Origin: an uncultured Verrucomicrobiales bacterium
Lineage (GTDB): Bacteria; Verrucomicrobiota; Verrucomicrobiia; Verrucomicrobiales; Akkermansiaceae
Direction of reading: 5' to 3'
Length of the DNA: 37,397 nt
NCBI GenBank assembly: GCA_937991965.1
Contig: CALKLP010000184.1
Span: 1-37,397, forward strand
The position numbers and the translations under genes were made by a program. A model generated the notes under the pieces. The model made no database searches. It was not told the DNA's origin and worked only from the letters and a program-made list of their open reading frames with translations. Below are positions 7,810-17,259 of the stretch, piece after piece (the first letter of the stretch is position 1; the number at the start of each line of letters is the position of its first letter).

Positions 7810-8292
7810 TTACGCTTCGGGCTCTGGTAATATGTCTTGGTAGATCGAGTTTTCGGATCCTTCGATCACTCGTGCTCCGATCGCCTTTTCATAGAAGGGA
7901 ATCGGGCCCACGCCTCCGATGATGCCATAGGCGTAGCCATTTTCTTTGAGACCTTCCATGCACTTAAAGAGGAGGGCCTTTCCGAGGCCGAGCCCGCGAG
8001 CCTCTTCGCTCACTCCAGTGGGTCCAAAGTATCCCTTGCAGGTGGTGTCATAACAGCCAAAGCCGAGGATTTTTTTGTCTCTAGTGGCGATGAAACAACC
8101 GGCAGGCTGCTTGGTCATCGCGACGGAAACTTCACTGACCCACTTGGGCGAAAAATGTTGTCTGACGAAGTCCTCAACCAAGTGTTTTTCATACACCCCT
8201 GGGCGGCGCAGGATTACTCCCTGCTCTTCACATTTTGCGTAAAGCTCACTCGCATCTGGCAGGGCATAAAGCCGAACGATCATATCAACCAT
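7810..8292 (-). CDS. GNAT family N-acetyltransferase
   Basis: 160-residue GCN5-related acetyltransferase using acetyl-CoA; substrate unknown. The acetyl-CoA-binding motif A is GVSEEARGLGLGKALLFKC (about residues 98-116), with the R/Q-x-x-G-x-G/A core as RGLGLG. Preceding beta strands include CFIATRDKKILGFGCYD, and the C-terminal part has IPFYEKAIGARVIEGSE, the usual 'FYxKxGF' region of the family. Either ATG at 8292 or at 8283 could be used; neither has a clear Shine-Dalgarno. It lies six bases upstream of menG, which suggests co-transcription, although no functional link is apparent. Confidence 0.85.
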   Translation of the reverse strand: MVDMIVRLYALPDASELYAKCEEQGVILRRPGVYEKHLVEDFVRQHFSPKWVSEVSVAMTKQPAGCFIATRDKKILGFGCYDTTCKGYFGPTGVSEEARGLGLGKALLFKCMEGLKENGYAYGIIGGVGPIPFYEKAIGARVIEGSENSIYQDILPEPEA

Positions 8293-8424
8293 ATCATGAC
8301 TTTAAAGAGGTGCGCTGACTCGGCAACTTAAAAAAAGGATCTAAGCGTGTTTTTAGAAAAGGTAGTAAAAAGATCTGCGCACATCAGCATATGTTTTGCA
8401 GGCTTTCGGGTTAGCTTACGCAGC

Positions 8425-10257
8425 CTAAAACTCACCATATTTCACGCGGAAAAATTCACGTTCTTTCGCGGTGGGGTCATAGAGTGCCTCGGCGGAGGCG
8501 GCTCCTCCACTTGTATTCTGGAGGAAGCGACTATCAGAGAAGGTATCTAAGTCTGTGGATGACTCTATGGTGTAGACGGCTGTTGGAATTGTATTGCTAA
8601 TGGTGAGGCTTCGATCGTCAGGATCAAAAGTTATTTCAGGGGCACTATCGGCCGAGTCGTTAGGGTCTGTGCCTAGTCTAAATTCTTCCCAATTTTCTAG
8701 CCCATCTCCATCGGAGTCCGTGTGAAAACCTGGGTTAGAGTTGCCTGGAAAGTGCGTGGTGACCCAGGAAGTAGGTAGTCCGTCGGCGTTGGAGGAGGTA
8801 TCTGCTAAGAATTGGATGATAAGAATATCGAAAGAGGGAGATTGATTTACTCCATCTGATAAAGTGAAGGTCGCTCTGCTGTAACTACTTCCATTTTGGT
8901 AATCGGTTTCAGTTGTGTCGGAAAAATTGCTTGCAGGTGTGAAGGTGGCAGTATCTCCAGCGAAAGAGAAGTTGCCGTTGCTCCCAGTTTGCGAGACCAT
9001 GCTCAATGTCAATACGTCACCTTGTAAATCCCCTCCGTCTAAACTGACTTGATTAACCTCAGGGTTTTGTAAGCTACCGCTTGAAGTGACAGCACGTAAA
9101 AATCGATCGAATCCAAAAGGAGGAGTATTCATGGGGTAAAGTTTGAGCGAAGTATCAATATCATATTGGTTGATAACCGCACCATTACTTGTTGCTCCTG
9201 CGCTGTAATACATCACTGCATTTGCTAACAGAGGGTCATTTTCATTCTCATCTTCACTGCTATGAGCGAGCCCAATGGAGTGGCCAATCTCATGACAAAG
9301 AACTTCTTCTAAATAATTCAGATCCTGCAAGGTCGTTTTTCCGTGATCTAAAATGACAAAGCCAAACCGGGACTCGAGTGTGTTTTGCCCGCCCAGTTGC
9401 CCTCCGCTACCAGAGGTTGTCGAGAAGCTAGAGCCTCCTATGCCAAGTGTAGTGGAGGCATCTGGGATGTCGTTGAAGTTATCATGAAATTGAACGCGGA
9501 TGACGAGTCCGTCAGCAGAGGTGTAATCGTTGGCGGCTTGAGTAAATACCTCAGGGCTTTTTAGAGTGAATAGAATAGAAGTGTTTTTCTGCCATTCATC
9601 AAGAGCATTTTGTAGTGCGATAAGTGCCTGTTCGGAGGAGACTCCTGAGGGAAGTGTGGAGATGTCCGGGATTACTGGAATGGGCTCACCTTTGTCTTGT
9701 TGGATATATCTGAACGGATCGCCATTATGCAGGTTGAGCCCGTCGGTGCTGTTCATCGAAGCGGTAAACTGATTTTCGATTTCAGCGGTTTCTGTGGCTA
9801 CGTATGCTTCTAAATTTGTCCCTGGCTTAAGCCGCTTTCGATTTTTTCGAATCGGGTCTAGGGCCTTGCGGTGAGGTTGTTTGTCGAGCTCTTCGATGCC
9901 TTGGTTAAGATTATGAAAGCGGAGAAATTTCTTCTCACCGATTAATAAAAATACAGTGTAATTGCTATTTTTTTTGAGATTTGGGAAGCCCTCGTAAAGC
10001 CTCGTTTTAGTTTCTGTTGCTCCTCCTTTCACCTTCACTTCGAAGAATTCTGGAACCTCACCCTTGATCGCATCAATAGTTCTGAAACGGAATAGTGTGG
10101 AAAGTTTTTTTTCGCTCTCGATAGTCCTACTTCCTAGGAAAGTCACATCTACGACAGCGTCGCATTTATCAGCCTTTCCCCATCTATCTATTTTATCGAC
10201 CGAAAGAGCGCTAACTATGGATGCTAAAGTTAGAAAAGTAGTTAAAATTTTTAACAT
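8425..10257 (-). CDS. Secreted matrixin-like zinc metalloprotease
   Basis: 610-residue predicted extracellular protease. An N-terminal signal peptide (MLKILTTFLTLASIVSA) is followed by a domain of unknown type up to about residue 190. The catalytic domain has CHEIGHSIGLAHSSED with H322, E323, H326 and H332, the HExxHxxGxxH zinc site of metzincins. Downstream NAVMYY provides the Met-turn, as in matrixins (M10-like). After about residue 400 come beta-rich segments, then DTDSDGDGLENWEEFRLGTDPN, a thrombospondin type-3-like calcium-binding segment common in large secreted verrucomicrobial proteins, and a C-terminal beta domain ending FFRVKYGEF. No PEP-CTERM anchor is visible. The start ATG at 10257 lacks a good Shine-Dalgarno. 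The substrate is not predictable. Confidence 0.88.
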   Translation of the reverse strand: MLKILTTFLTLASIVSALSVDKIDRWGKADKCDAVVDVTFLGSRTIESEKKLSTLFRFRTIDAIKGEVPEFFEVKVKGGATETKTRLYEGFPNLKKNSNYTVFLLIGEKKFLRFHNLNQGIEELDKQPHRKALDPIRKNRKRLKPGTNLEAYVATETAEIENQFTASMNSTDGLNLHNGDPFRYIQQDKGEPIPVIPDISTLPSGVSSEQALIALQNALDEWQKNTSILFTLKSPEVFTQAANDYTSADGLVIRVQFHDNFNDIPDASTTLGIGGSSFSTTSGSGGQLGGQNTLESRFGFVILDHGKTTLQDLNYLEEVLCHEIGHSIGLAHSSEDENENDPLLANAVMYYSAGATSNGAVINQYDIDTSLKLYPMNTPPFGFDRFLRAVTSSGSLQNPEVNQVSLDGGDLQGDVLTLSMVSQTGSNGNFSFAGDTATFTPASNFSDTTETDYQNGSSYSRATFTLSDGVNQSPSFDILIIQFLADTSSNADGLPTSWVTTHFPGNSNPGFHTDSDGDGLENWEEFRLGTDPNDSADSAPEITFDPDDRSLTISNTIPTAVYTIESSTDLDTFSDSRFLQNTSGGAASAEALYDPTAKEREFFRVKYGEF

Positions 10258-10331
10258 TGCCTACATTAGAATAATCGCGATGACATTCCAAATAAAAAAC
10301 AAAGAAAAAAGAGTATGGATAAACTATTAAA

Positions 10332-11615
10332 TCATTTATGACTCTTTTCTAGTAAAATATCATTGTCAAAAAAGACCAGTTGAATTTCACCTTTTAGGGT
10401 TTGGTCAATGTAGGGGGAGTTGATTGACTTTGACTTGAAGAATTCCTTGGAGTAGGTGGTGGTCGATTCTTCGTCAAAGAGGAGGAACTCGGCGACGCCT
10501 CCTTCCTTGATCGGTACAGGTGGCAGCTGCATGAGACGACGGGGTTCGGCAGAGAACTTATTGACGATGAGAGGCCAGTCGAGCTGGTCCTTGGTCACAA
10601 ATTCGTGGTAGAGGGAGACGAGCGCGGTCTCGAGCCCCGTGATGCCGTTGGGCGCGCTGATGAAGTCTACAGAGGTCTTCTCATAATGAGTGTGTGGGGC
10701 GTGATCGGTGGAGATGATGTCGAAAATTCCGTTCTTGAGCCCTTCGAGAAGTTGCTTGTTATCTTCTGCGGTACGAAGCGGTGGGTTCATCTTGAAGTTG
10801 GTATCGAAGTCGCCGATGTCTTCCTCATTAAAAATCAAGTGGTGTGGGCAAACCTCCGCCGTTACGCGGGCTCCCATTTCCTTCCAAAACTGGATTGTTT
10901 TTGCTCCGATGCCGGAGGAGACGTGCTGAATATGCAGGTGTGCACCCGTGGCGTGGGCGAGGCGAATGTCCCGATCCATGCAGATTTCTTCGCTCATCGC
11001 GGGGCTACCTTGGATGCCTAGTTCGTAGCTTTTTTTACCCTCGTTCATGGCGCGGGGACCAGAGAGGGAAGGCGTCTCACAGTGACTGGCGAAGAACATC
11101 CCAAACGGGGTCGCGTATTCCATCGCATTCTTATAGAGTAACGGGTCATCCACGGTGTCGCCATCATCGGTCAGCATGAGCACGCCCGCTTCCTTCATCC
11201 CGTGGATCTCGGCCAGTTCCTTGCCCTCGCGGTTCTTGGAGACACAGCCTGAGGTGTAGATGTTGATTCTGGAGACTTCCTTCGCCTTATCGAGCAAGTT
11301 CTTTACGATGGCAGCGGAGTCGATCGATGGACTCGTGTTCGGCATCATGACGATACCTGTTATGCCACCATTGATGGCTGCCTCGCTTCCGCTGGCGATG
11401 TCTTCCTTATGCGTTTGTCCGGGCTCGCGAAAGTGGACATGCGTGTCAAACATGGTCGGCATCATGAGCTTGTTTGCGCCATCGATGACGCGCGCGCCTT
11501 CGGGGACGGTTACGCCTGCGCCGATCGCTTCATACTTACCAGCCTTGACGACTACATCTTGAGGCGCGGAGATCTCGGTCTCTGACACGATTCGAACATT
11601 TTTGAGAACTAACAT
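10332..11615 (-). CDS. pyrC: Dihydroorotase, class I
   Basis: Zinc amidohydrolase cyclising N-carbamoyl-aspartate to dihydroorotate in de novo pyrimidine synthesis; cytoplasmic. About 427 residues from ATG 11615 (MLVLKNVRIVSETEI), chosen because amidohydrolases start with this beta strand; the in-frame upstream codons add only eight atypical residues. Metal-site motifs are all present: DTHVHFREPGQTHKED (HxH), MLTDDGDTVDD (Asp), FASHCETPSLSG (His), LHIQHVSSG (His) and ISTDHAPH (Asp). The R-E-P-G motif after HxH and the length near 430 residues mark it as class I rather than the shorter enterobacterial PyrC. An active enzyme is expected. It is divergent from the flavoprotein gene; the 164-bp region between holds no promoter I would defend. 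Confidence 0.95.
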   Translation of the reverse strand: MLVLKNVRIVSETEISAPQDVVVKAGKYEAIGAGVTVPEGARVIDGANKLMMPTMFDTHVHFREPGQTHKEDIASGSEAAINGGITGIVMMPNTSPSIDSAAIVKNLLDKAKEVSRINIYTSGCVSKNREGKELAEIHGMKEAGVLMLTDDGDTVDDPLLYKNAMEYATPFGMFFASHCETPSLSGPRAMNEGKKSYELGIQGSPAMSEEICMDRDIRLAHATGAHLHIQHVSSGIGAKTIQFWKEMGARVTAEVCPHHLIFNEEDIGDFDTNFKMNPPLRTAEDNKQLLEGLKNGIFDIISTDHAPHTHYEKTSVDFISAPNGITGLETALVSLYHEFVTKDQLDWPLIVNKFSAEPRRLMQLPPVPIKEGGVAEFLLFDEESTTTYSKEFFKSKSINSPYIDQTLKGEIQLVFFDNDILLEKSHK

Positions 11616-11779
11616 AAGATTACAGCTACTAAGCAACATTCATCTACGACGATCAAGCTCATAAATGGGAGAGTAAACTACACTTTTTCTCAAGGCTGCG
11701 TGATATAGTGTGGATTAGGTGTGAATATCTTTCGTGATAATCTCATTGCGCCAAGGGGGAATTGACCTATCACACCTGT

Positions 11780-13021
11780 ATGTCAGAAATCGAGAATGGT
11801 TCAGAGTGGGATCTCATAGTTGTTGGTGGTGGTGCTGCGGGGTTCTTTACAGCCATTACGGCGGCCGAGCATTCTCCGACCCCTCTCCGAGTTGCGATTT
11901 TAGAGAAAACTTCCCAGTTGCTACAGAAGGTGAAAATCTCGGGTGGCGGTCGCTGTAATGTGACGCATGATTGCCTGGAGCCGAAGGCGCTCTCTAAGAA
12001 TTACCCACGTGGAATTAAGTCACTGATCGGCCCGTTTCACCACTTTGGTCCGACAGAAACGATTGCATGGTTTCAAGAGCGCGGGGTAGAGCTAAAAGTG
12101 GAAAAAGACGGACGCATGTTTCCGACCACCGATAGCTCACAAACCATTATTGATTGCCTCACGCAGGCAGCGATGGATTCCGGAGTGGAGATCTTTACCA
12201 AGGCAGGTGTCAGTGACATTGCGAGGACCGAAAAAGGCTTTCACTTGAGCCTCGAGAACGAGACTAGGGTGCAGACTAAATCGTTACTGCTGGCAACCGG
12301 TGGAACACGTCTGGCGGCGGGCGCGAAGTTGGCTGAGGGATTAGGACACACCATGCATCCACCCGTGCCATCGCTCTTTACCTTTGCGATTGATCATCCA
12401 CTTTTGACGGAACTAGAAGGACTTTCTGTAAATCCTGCTCATGTGAAGATCGGGGGAACAAAGTATGAGAACATGGGACCTCTACTCGTGACGCATTGGG
12501 GAGTCAGTGGACCTGGGATTTTGAAACTTTCCGCGCTGGCGGCACGGGATCTTGCGGAGATCGATTACACCTTTGATCTCACCGTGAACTGGTGTCCTGG
12601 ACTTGATCTTAACCGTTTGCTTATGCACAAGCGTGACGAATGGGGGAAGCGCCAAGTAGACACGCGGAGTCCATTGGCCTCCGTTCCAAAGCGCCTTTGG
12701 GGGAGGTTTTGTGAACTCGCGGCGATTCCTGAAGGCCTCACCTGGGCACAACTCCCGAAGGCTAAGGAAGAGCACCTAAAGCAGCTTCTCACGGCCTGCG
12801 TGCTTCCAGTTTCTGGCAAGAGTCTTAACAAGGACGAGTTCGTAACCTGTGGAGGAGTAGAGCTGAAAGAAATTAACCTGAAAACCATGCAGAGTAAGCT
12901 CGTGCCAGACCTTTATTTCGCAGGCGAAGTAATGAATATCGATGGTGTGACGGGAGGCTTCAACTTCCAGAACGCGTGGACCTCAGGCTACCTAGCGGGG
13001 ACGAGTATTGCGGCACGATAG
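11780..13021 (+). CDS. BaiN/HI0933 family NAD(P)/FAD-dependent oxidoreductase
   Basis: 413-residue flavoprotein. An N-terminal Rossmann motif DLIVVGGGAAGFFTAITAAE binds FAD. The family signature KISGGGRCNVTHD follows near residue 55. Also conserved are HHFGPTETIAWFQERGVELK, the TGG-type ATGGTRLAAG, the C-terminal VTCGGVELKEI, and PDLYFAGEVMNIDGVTGGFN leading to the closing FAD contact NFQNAWTSG. The physiological substrate of this family is mostly unknown; some gut members reduce bile-acid intermediates, but that role should not be transferred. I use ATG 11780 (MSEIENGSEWDL). A TTG at 11762 preceded closely by AAGGGGGA is an alternative adding six residues. Convergent or coupled neighbours are absent. 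Confidence 0.9.
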   Translation: MSEIENGSEWDLIVVGGGAAGFFTAITAAEHSPTPLRVAILEKTSQLLQKVKISGGGRCNVTHDCLEPKALSKNYPRGIKSLIGPFHHFGPTETIAWFQERGVELKVEKDGRMFPTTDSSQTIIDCLTQAAMDSGVEIFTKAGVSDIARTEKGFHLSLENETRVQTKSLLLATGGTRLAAGAKLAEGLGHTMHPPVPSLFTFAIDHPLLTELEGLSVNPAHVKIGGTKYENMGPLLVTHWGVSGPGILKLSALAARDLAEIDYTFDLTVNWCPGLDLNRLLMHKRDEWGKRQVDTRSPLASVPKRLWGRFCELAAIPEGLTWAQLPKAKEEHLKQLLTACVLPVSGKSLNKDEFVTCGGVELKEINLKTMQSKLVPDLYFAGEVMNIDGVTGGFNFQNAWTSGYLAGTSIAAR

Positions 13022-13126
13022 GGAGATTAGTTTTATACCGATTTCAATCGGCGTGCCACCCTTCACACCTTGCAAAAGTAATTAAATATTGATTAACTTG
13101 CGATCTTCTGGCGTCATAGGGCTTCT

Positions 13127-13939
13127 ATGAAACCATTCTTTTTCCTTCCTATTTTCTTGGTAGTGACTTCGTGCACGGTTCCGATGGCGCAGACTACGGC
13201 TGCTCCTACCACTCAGATTCAACTTAGTCAGGCAGAGCGCACTAAGGTGGCGAAGAAAATTTGGCAGAATGAAAGCGCAGGGAAAATCTCTGGTCTTACG
13301 GCCTGGAATGAGGGTGAAAACTTCCCTTCGCTTGGGATAGGGCACTTCATTTGGTACCCTCGCGGTGTGCAAGGGCCGTTTACGGAATCCTTCCCTCAGT
13401 TCATCCAATATGCGGTAAGTAAAGGATATCGACCACCAGCAGTGGCGCTTAATAAGGATTGCCCTTGGGTGTCGAGAACCCAGTTTAAGGCCATTTTTGA
13501 AACGCGGGAACTGGTGGAGCTCCGTAACTGGTTAGCGAGTAATCTGACGGTGCAGGCGGACTTTATTATTGCGAAGTCGAAGGCGTCGCTCGGTAAGATG
13601 CTGTCTGCAGCCCCTGCGAGTGATCGCGACAGAGTGCTGAATAATTATCACAAGGTGGCGACTACTTCTAATGGGACGTACGCCCTCATTGATTACGTGA
13701 ATTTTAAGGGTGAAGGAATTAATCCAAAAGAACGTTATAACGGCCAAGGCTGGGGACTACTCCAAGTATTACAAGGGATGGCAGAAACCTCAGGTGGACA
13801 AGCGAGCGCGGCTGAGTTCTCCCGTTCTGCTAAGCGAGCGTTAGATAGGCGCATTGCGAATTCTCCCTCCTCGCGTGGTGAAACAAGATGGCGTGCGGGT
13901 TGGCATAATCGTTGTGATACGTATGCTCGACCTTTTTAG
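13127..13939 (+). CDS. Lipoprotein with a possible lysozyme-like fold
   Basis: 270-residue exported protein of no assigned function. The N-terminus MKPFFFLPIFLVVTSC ends in a lipobox-like V-T-S-C (C16), so it is probably an anchored lipoprotein. Around residues 45-78 it has KIWQNESAGKI, then NEGENFPSLGIGHFIWYPRG. The combination of a Glu in a helix, then an acidic/Thr-Ser stretch and 'GIGH' recalls the catalytic region of T4-type lysozymes (Glu ... Thr-Ile-Gly-Ile-Gly-His). The spacing is about four residues longer, so this is an inference by eye. The C-terminal part has YNGQGWGLLQVLQGM and ETRWRAGWHNRCDTYARPF, also highly patterned. The downstream C39-like peptidase gene starts 62 bases after its stop. 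A weak TAGGG precedes the ATG. Confidence 0.8.
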   Translation: MKPFFFLPIFLVVTSCTVPMAQTTAAPTTQIQLSQAERTKVAKKIWQNESAGKISGLTAWNEGENFPSLGIGHFIWYPRGVQGPFTESFPQFIQYAVSKGYRPPAVALNKDCPWVSRTQFKAIFETRELVELRNWLASNLTVQADFIIAKSKASLGKMLSAAPASDRDRVLNNYHKVATTSNGTYALIDYVNFKGEGINPKERYNGQGWGLLQVLQGMAETSGGQASAAEFSRSAKRALDRRIANSPSSRGETRWRAGWHNRCDTYARPF

Positions 13940-14001
13940 AGTCGTATGCTTTACTGAGATTAGATTTGCTATTTTTAGGTGTTTATGATAGGGCTAATTC
14001 T

Positions 14002-15456
14002 GTGAAAAAAGCGTTATTAATTCTAACTATTGGCTTGTTTCTGGCACAATCAGAAACTGTCACCATTACTCAAAAGGCCTCAGGAAAATCACTCTCCGTT
14101 ACTCCAAAAGAAGTTTCTGGTTCAAGTGTTTCCTTTGAGTATAATGGAAAAGCATTTACGGTTCCTGCAGAGTCTCTGACAGAAGAAAGTGTTGCTCTTC
14201 TGAAGAATACTTTAGCAGAAGCACCGCCTGTTGAATCTCGGGCTGTGAATTCTGAGGGATTGGAAAAGGTGAATCAGGCGGCTGGGCATGAGCTTTTTGC
14301 GGGCAAGTCGCTCTGGAGTGAAAAGGCAGAGGATATTGCCAAGCGTCTGAAATGGCGGACAGAAAGCCAGAAGAAGAACAGCAGTAGCTACCGTTTATAT
14401 CCCAAGCCCGAGTACACGTTTTTCGGTGCTCGTCCGTATTGTGTCACCCTTTATGGAGGAGCGAATGACACGCCAGAGCGTTTATCATTCGTGTTTGCCA
14501 ATAAAGGAGATTATGGAAGCAAATTAGGAAGTGGCGAAGATCACTTTAAGATCGTCAATCCTGGGATTGAGCCTCCGACAGACCTTGCTAGTGCGATTCG
14601 AATTGATGAAGAAATCATAGAAGCTAAGCTGACGAGTGCCTTAGGCCAGCCAGAGTCTCAGTACTATGGTGAAAAAGAAGATAAACGAAAAGTGAAGCGG
14701 TGGGATGCGGGAGATCAGTCCTTTCTTCTCTCGGCCAAAAAAGAGGAATACGTTCACTTGCTGATCGTCAGTACGGAAAATGCCGATAAAGAAGGTAAAA
14801 TCAAATTTGTGAAGGACGCCACCCTCAAAGCGAGTCATCAGAACAACATTGTGCGGAAAGATAATGGGGATGTCTGGATCAATAACATCCCTATGGTAGA
14901 CCAAGGCCCAAAGGGTTACTGTGCTCCTGCGACCTTTGAGCGCGCAATGCGTTACATGAACGTACCTGCGGATATGTATTTATTGGCGACATCCGCTACT
15001 GCGGCAGGTGGAGGGACAAATACCCACAAACTAGCAGAAGATGCGAAGAGAATCGTGCGTAGTAAGGCGCGTCGCATCAAGGACATTTCGTTTGGCAAAA
15101 AGCTATCGGCGCGCGAAGTGACATCCTATATAGATAAGGGAGTTCCTATTCTTTGGCAGATGCGGAGCCTAGGGAAATATAGTGATATCGCTAACAACCG
15201 AACAAAAGAGCGAGAAAAGGTATCAGACTGGACGCAATGGGCCGAAACCATCCAAAAAGAAGCAGATGGAGTTGTCGGTTCATTGGGAATCGACGACAGG
15301 CATCATATTTGTATGATTATCGGTTATAATGAAGCCACTAATGAATTAGCCGTGAGCGATTCTTGGGGGCCACGATATGAAATCAGGTGGGTGCATGCTG
15401 ACATTGCAAACGCAGTGAGTAGCAAGCATAGTTCAGGGTTTGTCATTGATTTTTGA
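14002..15456 (+). CDS. Exported C39-like cysteine peptidase with N-terminal SHD1-like domain
   Basis: 484 residues from GTG 14002; a TTG further upstream would give 12 extra residues. I chose the GTG because ATAGGG lies about 9 nt upstream and it starts a signal peptide VKKALLILTIGLFLAQS. The first 60 mature residues, including KSLSVTPKEVSGSSVSFEYN and FTVPAESLTEES, resemble the SHD1 domain of Planctomycetota/Verrucomicrobiota exported proteins (inference). The C-terminal third is papain-like: VDQGPKGYCAPATFERAM with Q301 and nucleophile C307, then DDRHHICMIIGYN with H434/H435, then LAVSDSWGP with D453. This Gln-Cys-His-Asp order fits C39-like peptidases or transglutaminase-like relatives. 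No ABC transporter is nearby, so it is not an obvious bacteriocin-leader peptidase. The target is unknown. Confidence 0.85.
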   Translation: MKKALLILTIGLFLAQSETVTITQKASGKSLSVTPKEVSGSSVSFEYNGKAFTVPAESLTEESVALLKNTLAEAPPVESRAVNSEGLEKVNQAAGHELFAGKSLWSEKAEDIAKRLKWRTESQKKNSSSYRLYPKPEYTFFGARPYCVTLYGGANDTPERLSFVFANKGDYGSKLGSGEDHFKIVNPGIEPPTDLASAIRIDEEIIEAKLTSALGQPESQYYGEKEDKRKVKRWDAGDQSFLLSAKKEEYVHLLIVSTENADKEGKIKFVKDATLKASHQNNIVRKDNGDVWINNIPMVDQGPKGYCAPATFERAMRYMNVPADMYLLATSATAAGGGTNTHKLAEDAKRIVRSKARRIKDISFGKKLSAREVTSYIDKGVPILWQMRSLGKYSDIANNRTKEREKVSDWTQWAETIQKEADGVVGSLGIDDRHHICMIIGYNEATNELAVSDSWGPRYEIRWVHADIANAVSSKHSSGFVIDF

Positions 15457-15556
15457 TTGTGTAGTACATGAGGCAGATTGATAATAAGGCTGTTTAAATG
15501 TCTGGACGAGGGGAAGGATCTTCGGTAATTCCGTGGTTACCACCACCTTTTATCAT

Positions 15557-17110
15557 ATGAGCAACTGGAATTCCTATTCATCATCACTACTTCGCTACTC
15601 CGATCTTGGATTTTCTCTCGATCTATCCCTCATGGAGCTTCCGTCAGGCTTTTACGCCAACATGGACGGCAAAATCCAAAAGGCTTTTAAGGACATCGAA
15701 GCATTAGAAGCAGGTGAAATCGCTAACCCTGATGAAGAACGGATGGTTGGGCACTATTGGTTGCGTAATGCGGATCTCGCTCCGAACGAGGAGATTAAGG
15801 CGCAAATTACGGAGCCTCTCGCACAACTAAAAGATTTTGCGGCGAAGGTTCACTCTGGTGAAATTACGGCACCAAATGGCTCTCTTTTTAACACCTTACT
15901 CATTGTTGGTATCGGGGGATCTGCTCTTGGTCCTCAGCTCGTTACAGAGGCGATTGGGAAGGACAGCAAGCTTGATACCTTTTACTTCGATAACACCGAT
16001 CCACAAGGTGCCGATAACGTAATTGAGAAGATTGGTGACCAACTGGCAACCACGATCGTGGTCGTGATTTCCAAGTCTGGTGGCACGGCCGAGACGCGCA
16101 ATGGCATGCTTGAGGCCAAAGCGGCCTTCGAAAGCAAGGGGCTCAACTTCGCTAAACAAACCTGCGCCGTAACAGGTGAAGGGTCAAAGCTTTACAACTA
16201 CGCAACAGAACAAGGATTTTTAACCACCTTTCCGATGGAAGACTGGGTCGGTGGTCGTACCTCTGTCATGTCCACTGTTGGTCTCGTACCAATGGCGTTA
16301 CAAGGCTTAGACATCGATCAATTCCTCGCTGGTGCCGCCGCGATGGATGAGAAAACTCGCGTCCAAGAGGTGACCGCGAATGCGGGCATGCAGCTTGCGC
16401 TTGCTTGGTATAATGAGGGAAATGGTAAAGGAGAAAAAGACATGGTGGTTCTACCGTATAAGGATTCTCTCGTTCTCTTCTCTAAGTATCTCCAGCAGCT
16501 CGTGATGGAGTCTCTCGGGAAAGAGCTCGATCTCGATGGCAATACAGTAAACCAAGGGATCGCGGTCTATGGAAACAAAGGTTCGACCGATCAACATGCC
16601 TACGTGCAACAACTCCGTGATGGGGTGCATAACTTCTTCACGACCTTCATCGAGGTTCGTCAAGGGCGTGCTGGAAAATCGATCGAAGTAGAAGAAGGAG
16701 CAACTTCTAGCGACTTCCTCCAAGGCTTCCTGCGCGGAACACGTAAGGCCCTGTTCCAGTCTGGACGACGCTCCGTGACGCTCTCGATCGAAGAAGTAAC
16801 ACCGTTTAATCTCGGAATGCTGATCGGTCTATTCGAGCGTGCGGTATCGTATTACGCCTCACTCGTGAACATTAATGCCTACCACCAACCTGGTGTAGAG
16901 GCAGGGAAAAAGGCCGCGGCCGCCTTCCTAGACCTCCTCAAGGAAGTCCGTGGATCACTCTGTGACAAAGGGCAAACTGCCGATGAAATTTCTGGCACCC
17001 TCGGAACCGATGCAGAGGACGTTTACCACTGCCTCACACACTTGGCTAGTAATGGTGGCGCGAAGATAGAGCAAGGAGCTTCCCCTGCCGAAGATTCTTT
17101 TTCATTATAA
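15557..17110 (+). CDS. pgi: Glucose-6-phosphate isomerase
   Basis: Interconverts glucose-6-phosphate and fructose-6-phosphate in glycolysis and gluconeogenesis; cytoplasmic. 517 residues from ATG 15557 (MSNWNSYSSSLLRYSDLG). A GTG 24 bases upstream is in frame but adds atypical residues. Evidence: the SIS-domain phosphosugar motifs LLIVGIGGSALGPQLV and VVISKSGGTAETRNGM, the signature MEDWVGGRTSVMSTVG, and the second active-site block YGNKGSTDQHAYVQQLRDG. This pattern is the bacterial/cyanobacterial-type PGI. The last 80 residues, including SLCDKGQTADEISGTLG, look like a small helix-rich C-terminal extension typical of this subtype. No Shine-Dalgarno is seen. Downstream is a UUCG-loop hairpin around 17125-17140 that may contribute to termination. 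Confidence 0.96.
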   Translation: MSNWNSYSSSLLRYSDLGFSLDLSLMELPSGFYANMDGKIQKAFKDIEALEAGEIANPDEERMVGHYWLRNADLAPNEEIKAQITEPLAQLKDFAAKVHSGEITAPNGSLFNTLLIVGIGGSALGPQLVTEAIGKDSKLDTFYFDNTDPQGADNVIEKIGDQLATTIVVVISKSGGTAETRNGMLEAKAAFESKGLNFAKQTCAVTGEGSKLYNYATEQGFLTTFPMEDWVGGRTSVMSTVGLVPMALQGLDIDQFLAGAAAMDEKTRVQEVTANAGMQLALAWYNEGNGKGEKDMVVLPYKDSLVLFSKYLQQLVMESLGKELDLDGNTVNQGIAVYGNKGSTDQHAYVQQLRDGVHNFFTTFIEVRQGRAGKSIEVEEGATSSDFLQGFLRGTRKALFQSGRRSVTLSIEEVTPFNLGMLIGLFERAVSYYASLVNINAYHQPGVEAGKKAAAAFLDLLKEVRGSLCDKGQTADEISGTLGTDAEDVYHCLTHLASNGGAKIEQGASPAEDSFSL

Positions 17111-17200
17111 GCTACAACGATTTGCGTCTTCGGGCGTAGATTCTCGCTTCGGATTTTTGTCTAACTTTCATAAAAAAGTGTGACGGATACCATTTATCTG

Positions 17201-17229
17201 TTGTCATAAGATATGCAGGAGGTTATACA
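17201..17229 (+). promoter_or_regulatory. Sigma-70 type promoter for the 57-residue gene
   Basis: TTGTCA (17201-17206), exactly 17 bases, then TATACA (17224-17229). The -35 matches the consensus at five of six positions and the -10 at four. Transcription would begin near 17236, giving a leader of about 24 nt before ATG 17260. Confidence 0.55.
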
Positions 17230-17259
17230 GACCCGCTTCCTGTTGAACAAAACACAATT

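Noticed and set aside
7837..8331. 164-codon plus-strand open frame over the GNAT gene
   Set aside because: The GNAT product on the minus strand has a clear acetyl-CoA motif; the plus frame does not resemble a protein family.
2404..13060. CCGATTTCAATCGGC occurring both in the peroxiredoxin gene and after the flavoprotein gene
   Set aside because: One 15-base match between two sites is expected by chance about once in a window this size, and one copy is coding sequence.
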